Shown here piece by piece: positions 62,094-64,000 of a stretch of 64,000 bases of DNA. Position numbers and translations under genes: made by a program. Each line of letters begins with the position of its first letter. Positions within the stretch are counted from its first letter, which is position 1. Source of the DNA: Phycisphaerae bacterium (lineage in GTDB: Bacteria > Planctomycetota > Phycisphaerae > Phycisphaerales > UBA1924); NCBI GenBank assembly GCA_016794925.1, contig JAEUIW010000012.1, positions 1-64,000 of the forward strand. Direction: 5' to 3'. The notes under the pieces were generated by a model. That model was not told the origin of the DNA. It did no database searches and saw only the letters and a program-made list of their open reading frames with translations.

Positions 62094-63851
62094 TCAGTGC
62101 GGCGGTGATGCGGTCGACCACTTCACCAGAACCGCCGTGGCATCGTCGGCGAGTTGCTTGGTACCGGCGTGCTGCTCGACCGCGTCGAACAAGCTCGCGA
62201 TCTCGTCACCGCTCGTGACGGCTTCCAGAAGCGCGCACACCCCGTCCATGCCGAAGCCGCGCCCACGCGAGCCGTCGGACGCGCCGGCAATGGGCTGCTC
62301 GATGACGCCGTCGCTCACGACGACCACTCGATCGCCCGCACCGATGCGGCAGTTGGACGCGACGTACCGAGCATCCGGGTCGACGCCCACGGGGAGGTTC
62401 TCTCCCAGCGCCAGTGCTTCGGGGTCCGTCCCCGCCCGCAGCAGCGACGCGTAGCCGTGCCCCGCATCCACGTACCGCAGCAACCCGGTGTTCGGATCGA
62501 ACAACCCGACCCAAAGGGTCACGAACTTGTTGGTCGGCCGACGCGGATGCACGAACGCATTCAACGCGCCCACCGCCTTGGCGGGGTCGCCGTGCTCCCG
62601 CACCGATGAGTGAAGAAACCCCTGCGTCGCGGACATCAGCACGGACGCGGCCACGCCCTTTCCCACCACGTCGCCGACCGCCACGCATACCCGCCCTTCG
62701 TCGAGCGGGATGATGTCGAAGAAGTCCCCCCCGATCTTCCGGCCCGGGCGACTCTCACCCACGAATTCCAGCGGGCCGGAGCCACCTCGACGAGTGGGCA
62801 TCATCCATCGCTGCATCGCGGCGCCAGCCGCCAACTCGGCCTCTTCCCTCGCCATCTCGACCGCGAGTCGTGCCCGTTCTTGATTGGCCATCGCCATCGA
62901 CGCCATGCCGGCCAATCCGATCGCGAAATCCAGGGCGTCCTTCGCTGACCGGTCCGCGACCGTTGCCCCGCCGACGCCGCGGTTGTCCATGTACAGCAGC
63001 CGAACGACGGATGAACCCAGCGAGATGGGGGCGCACACGGCCTCCTCGATCCCGAAATCCACCATGCTGTGCGCGCCGACCGCCCCGGCCATCCCGCCCC
63101 GGCCCTCGACCCGGGCCGCCTGACCTTGGCTCGCTTCCCGGATGAGCGATCGGCTCAGCCTGAAGTTCGTGGTGTTCGAGAACGCCGGGCCGCGCCCCGC
63201 GACCATCTCGATGCTGCCGTCGGCCGCGAGCGGACGCAGCCATCCGACGTTTGTGAAGCCCGTCCCCGAGGCCGCCGCTTCGAGCACGGCCTCGGCGAGC
63301 GCCGACTCATTCTCCGCAGCGTGGATTGACCCGGCGCACTTCAGCAGCAGAGCCAGGCGCTGTCGTGCGAGCTTGCTCTCCGCTCGGGGATCAATCCGCA
63401 GCACAAGCGCCGGGGTGCCGGTATCGTCCACGGTGTCAAGCCGCGAGCCACCGCCGGACCGCGTGCCCGAGCGCGGGCCCGTCACGCGCAGTGTCCACGG
63501 CGCGATCACGACCAGGTCGCCCTCGCAAAGCGGATACTGACGCTCGGGCGTCAGCTTGATCCCGTTGATCCAGGTGCCGTGCCGGCTCCCCAGGTCCGCG
63601 AGCAACCAGCGGGACGTGCCGCCCGTTTCACCGGGCGCGTACCCGGCTTCCGCTGGTCGGTACGTCAACTGGGCGTGATCGCGCGAGACGTGATCGTCGT
63701 CCATCAGCGGCAGCGCGTGCGTGCCGCGACGCCCGATCATCAACGGCCCCGGCGGCTTGAGATCGAGCGACGCCTCCCTGGGGCCGCTGATCGACACGAG
63801 CCTGAAGTCGCCCGACATGACCATGCTCGTCGTGCCCAACCCGGTCTCCAC
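62094..63851 (-). CDS. FHA-GAF-SpoIIE (PP2C) phosphatase
   Basis: 585 residues. An FHA domain (about 16-125: LMIGRRGTHALPLMDDDHVSRDHAQL, LADLGSRHGTWING) recognises phosphothreonine; a GAF-like sensor domain (about 165-330) follows; then a SpoIIE/PP2C-type serine phosphatase (about 345-580) with GGDFFDIIPLDEGRVCVAVGDVVGKGVAASVLMS, DAGHGYASLLR, VVVSDGVIEQP and DDATAVLVKW. Such proteins dephosphorylate STAS-type anti-sigma antagonists; the STAS protein at 43387 could be a substrate (inference). GTG 63851 is proposed; ATGs at 63824 and 63818 just upstream of the FHA domain are alternatives. It may be co-transcribed with the downstream aminotransferase gene. Confidence 0.9.
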   Translation of the reverse strand: METGLGTTSMVMSGDFRLVSISGPREASLDLKPPGPLMIGRRGTHALPLMDDDHVSRDHAQLTYRPAEAGYAPGETGGTSRWLLADLGSRHGTWINGIKLTPERQYPLCEGDLVVIAPWTLRVTGPRSGTRSGGGSRLDTVDDTGTPALVLRIDPRAESKLARQRLALLLKCAGSIHAAENESALAEAVLEAAASGTGFTNVGWLRPLAADGSIEMVAGRGPAFSNTTNFRLSRSLIREASQGQAARVEGRGGMAGAVGAHSMVDFGIEEAVCAPISLGSSVVRLLYMDNRGVGGATVADRSAKDALDFAIGLAGMASMAMANQERARLAVEMAREEAELAAGAAMQRWMMPTRRGGSGPLEFVGESRPGRKIGGDFFDIIPLDEGRVCVAVGDVVGKGVAASVLMSATQGFLHSSVREHGDPAKAVGALNAFVHPRRPTNKFVTLWVGLFDPNTGLLRYVDAGHGYASLLRAGTDPEALALGENLPVGVDPDARYVASNCRIGAGDRVVVVSDGVIEQPIAGASDGSRGRGFGMDGVCALLEAVTSGDEIASLFDAVEQHAGTKQLADDATAVLVKWSTASPPH

Positions 63852-63916
63852 GTCACCCCCGTGTGGTCATCCTACCTCCGAGACCTGCCTCCCGCTCTGG
63901 ACGTTGAACGGATACC

Positions 63917-64000
63917 ATGCACCCCATGACCACCTCCGCCGCGGCTGCATCAACTCGGTCCGAGGCCGCAGCCTCCTCGCCCGAACCGGATCGCAGGGGG
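63917..64000 (+). CDS. Start of a truncated gene, product unknown
   Basis: An open frame begins at ATG 63917 (or the in-frame ATG at 63926) and runs to the window edge. It encodes MHPMTTSAAAASTRSEAA followed by a Pro-containing stretch: a Ser/Ala-rich, probably disordered N-terminus. Divergent from the FHA phosphatase. Family cannot be judged. Confidence 0.4.
   Translation, partial: MHPMTTSAAAASTRSEAAASSPEPDRRG

Overview
This is about 64 kb of very GC-rich, densely coding chromosome, most likely from a Planctomycetota bacterium of the Phycisphaerae type. That placement is an inference. It rests on secreted multi-haem c-type cytochrome and dehydrogenase-like proteins of the kind abundant in the PVC superphylum, kinesin-light-chain-like TPR proteins, a SecD-SecF fusion, and a KDO activation gene implying a Gram-negative envelope. 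I see no transposase, CRISPR array, phage genes or integration site. One tRNA gene is present.

Layout. 1-10.4 kb: an LRAT-domain protein, a TPR protein, a DCC thiol oxidoreductase, a DUF2802-like membrane protein whose reading frame continues past an in-frame TGA, tilS, a SCO1/ctaB pair for cytochrome oxidase maturation, tRNA-Arg(UCU), def-fmt coupled to an HExxH protein of unknown function, a second TPR protein and kdsB. 10.4-15.1 kb: two tandem secreted M1 aminopeptidases. 15.2-24.7 kb: housekeeping genes (a divergent pyrG, panC, gcvT, phoU, eno, a Nudix hydrolase, a rhomboid protease, tgt). 24.8-30.6 kb: yajC-secDF-LysM export cluster and a UDP-glucuronate decarboxylase. 30.6-33.5 kb: thpR, then a CheY-like receiver translationally coupled to an HD-GYP protein.

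33.5-45.6 kb is a 13-gene minus-strand operon: histidine kinase, STAS protein, GspE ATPase, GspF, PilM/N/O-like proteins, a PilP/GspC-like protein and five prepilins. Most junctions are 4-nt ATGA or GTGA overlaps, so the machine is probably made as a translationally coupled unit. Two strong hairpins flank the major pseudopilin gene: one covers its Shine-Dalgarno sequence and the other separates it from the minor pseudopilins. No secretin or prepilin peptidase is encoded in the window. 45.8-50.9 kb is an arginine operon argR-argB-argF-argG-argH, apparently driven by a promoter that would give a leaderless argR mRNA.

51.3-59.5 kb is an accessory sugar module: a sugar ABC permease and binding protein (no ATPase here) divergent from a sugar phosphate isomerase/epimerase-like protein, a five-haem cytochrome c and a beta-propeller dehydrogenase-like protein coupled to it. 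59.5-64 kb holds a gene-poor stretch, an HD-domain protein, a Tat-exported PLP aminotransferase-fold enzyme, an FHA-GAF-SpoIIE phosphatase and the start of one further gene.
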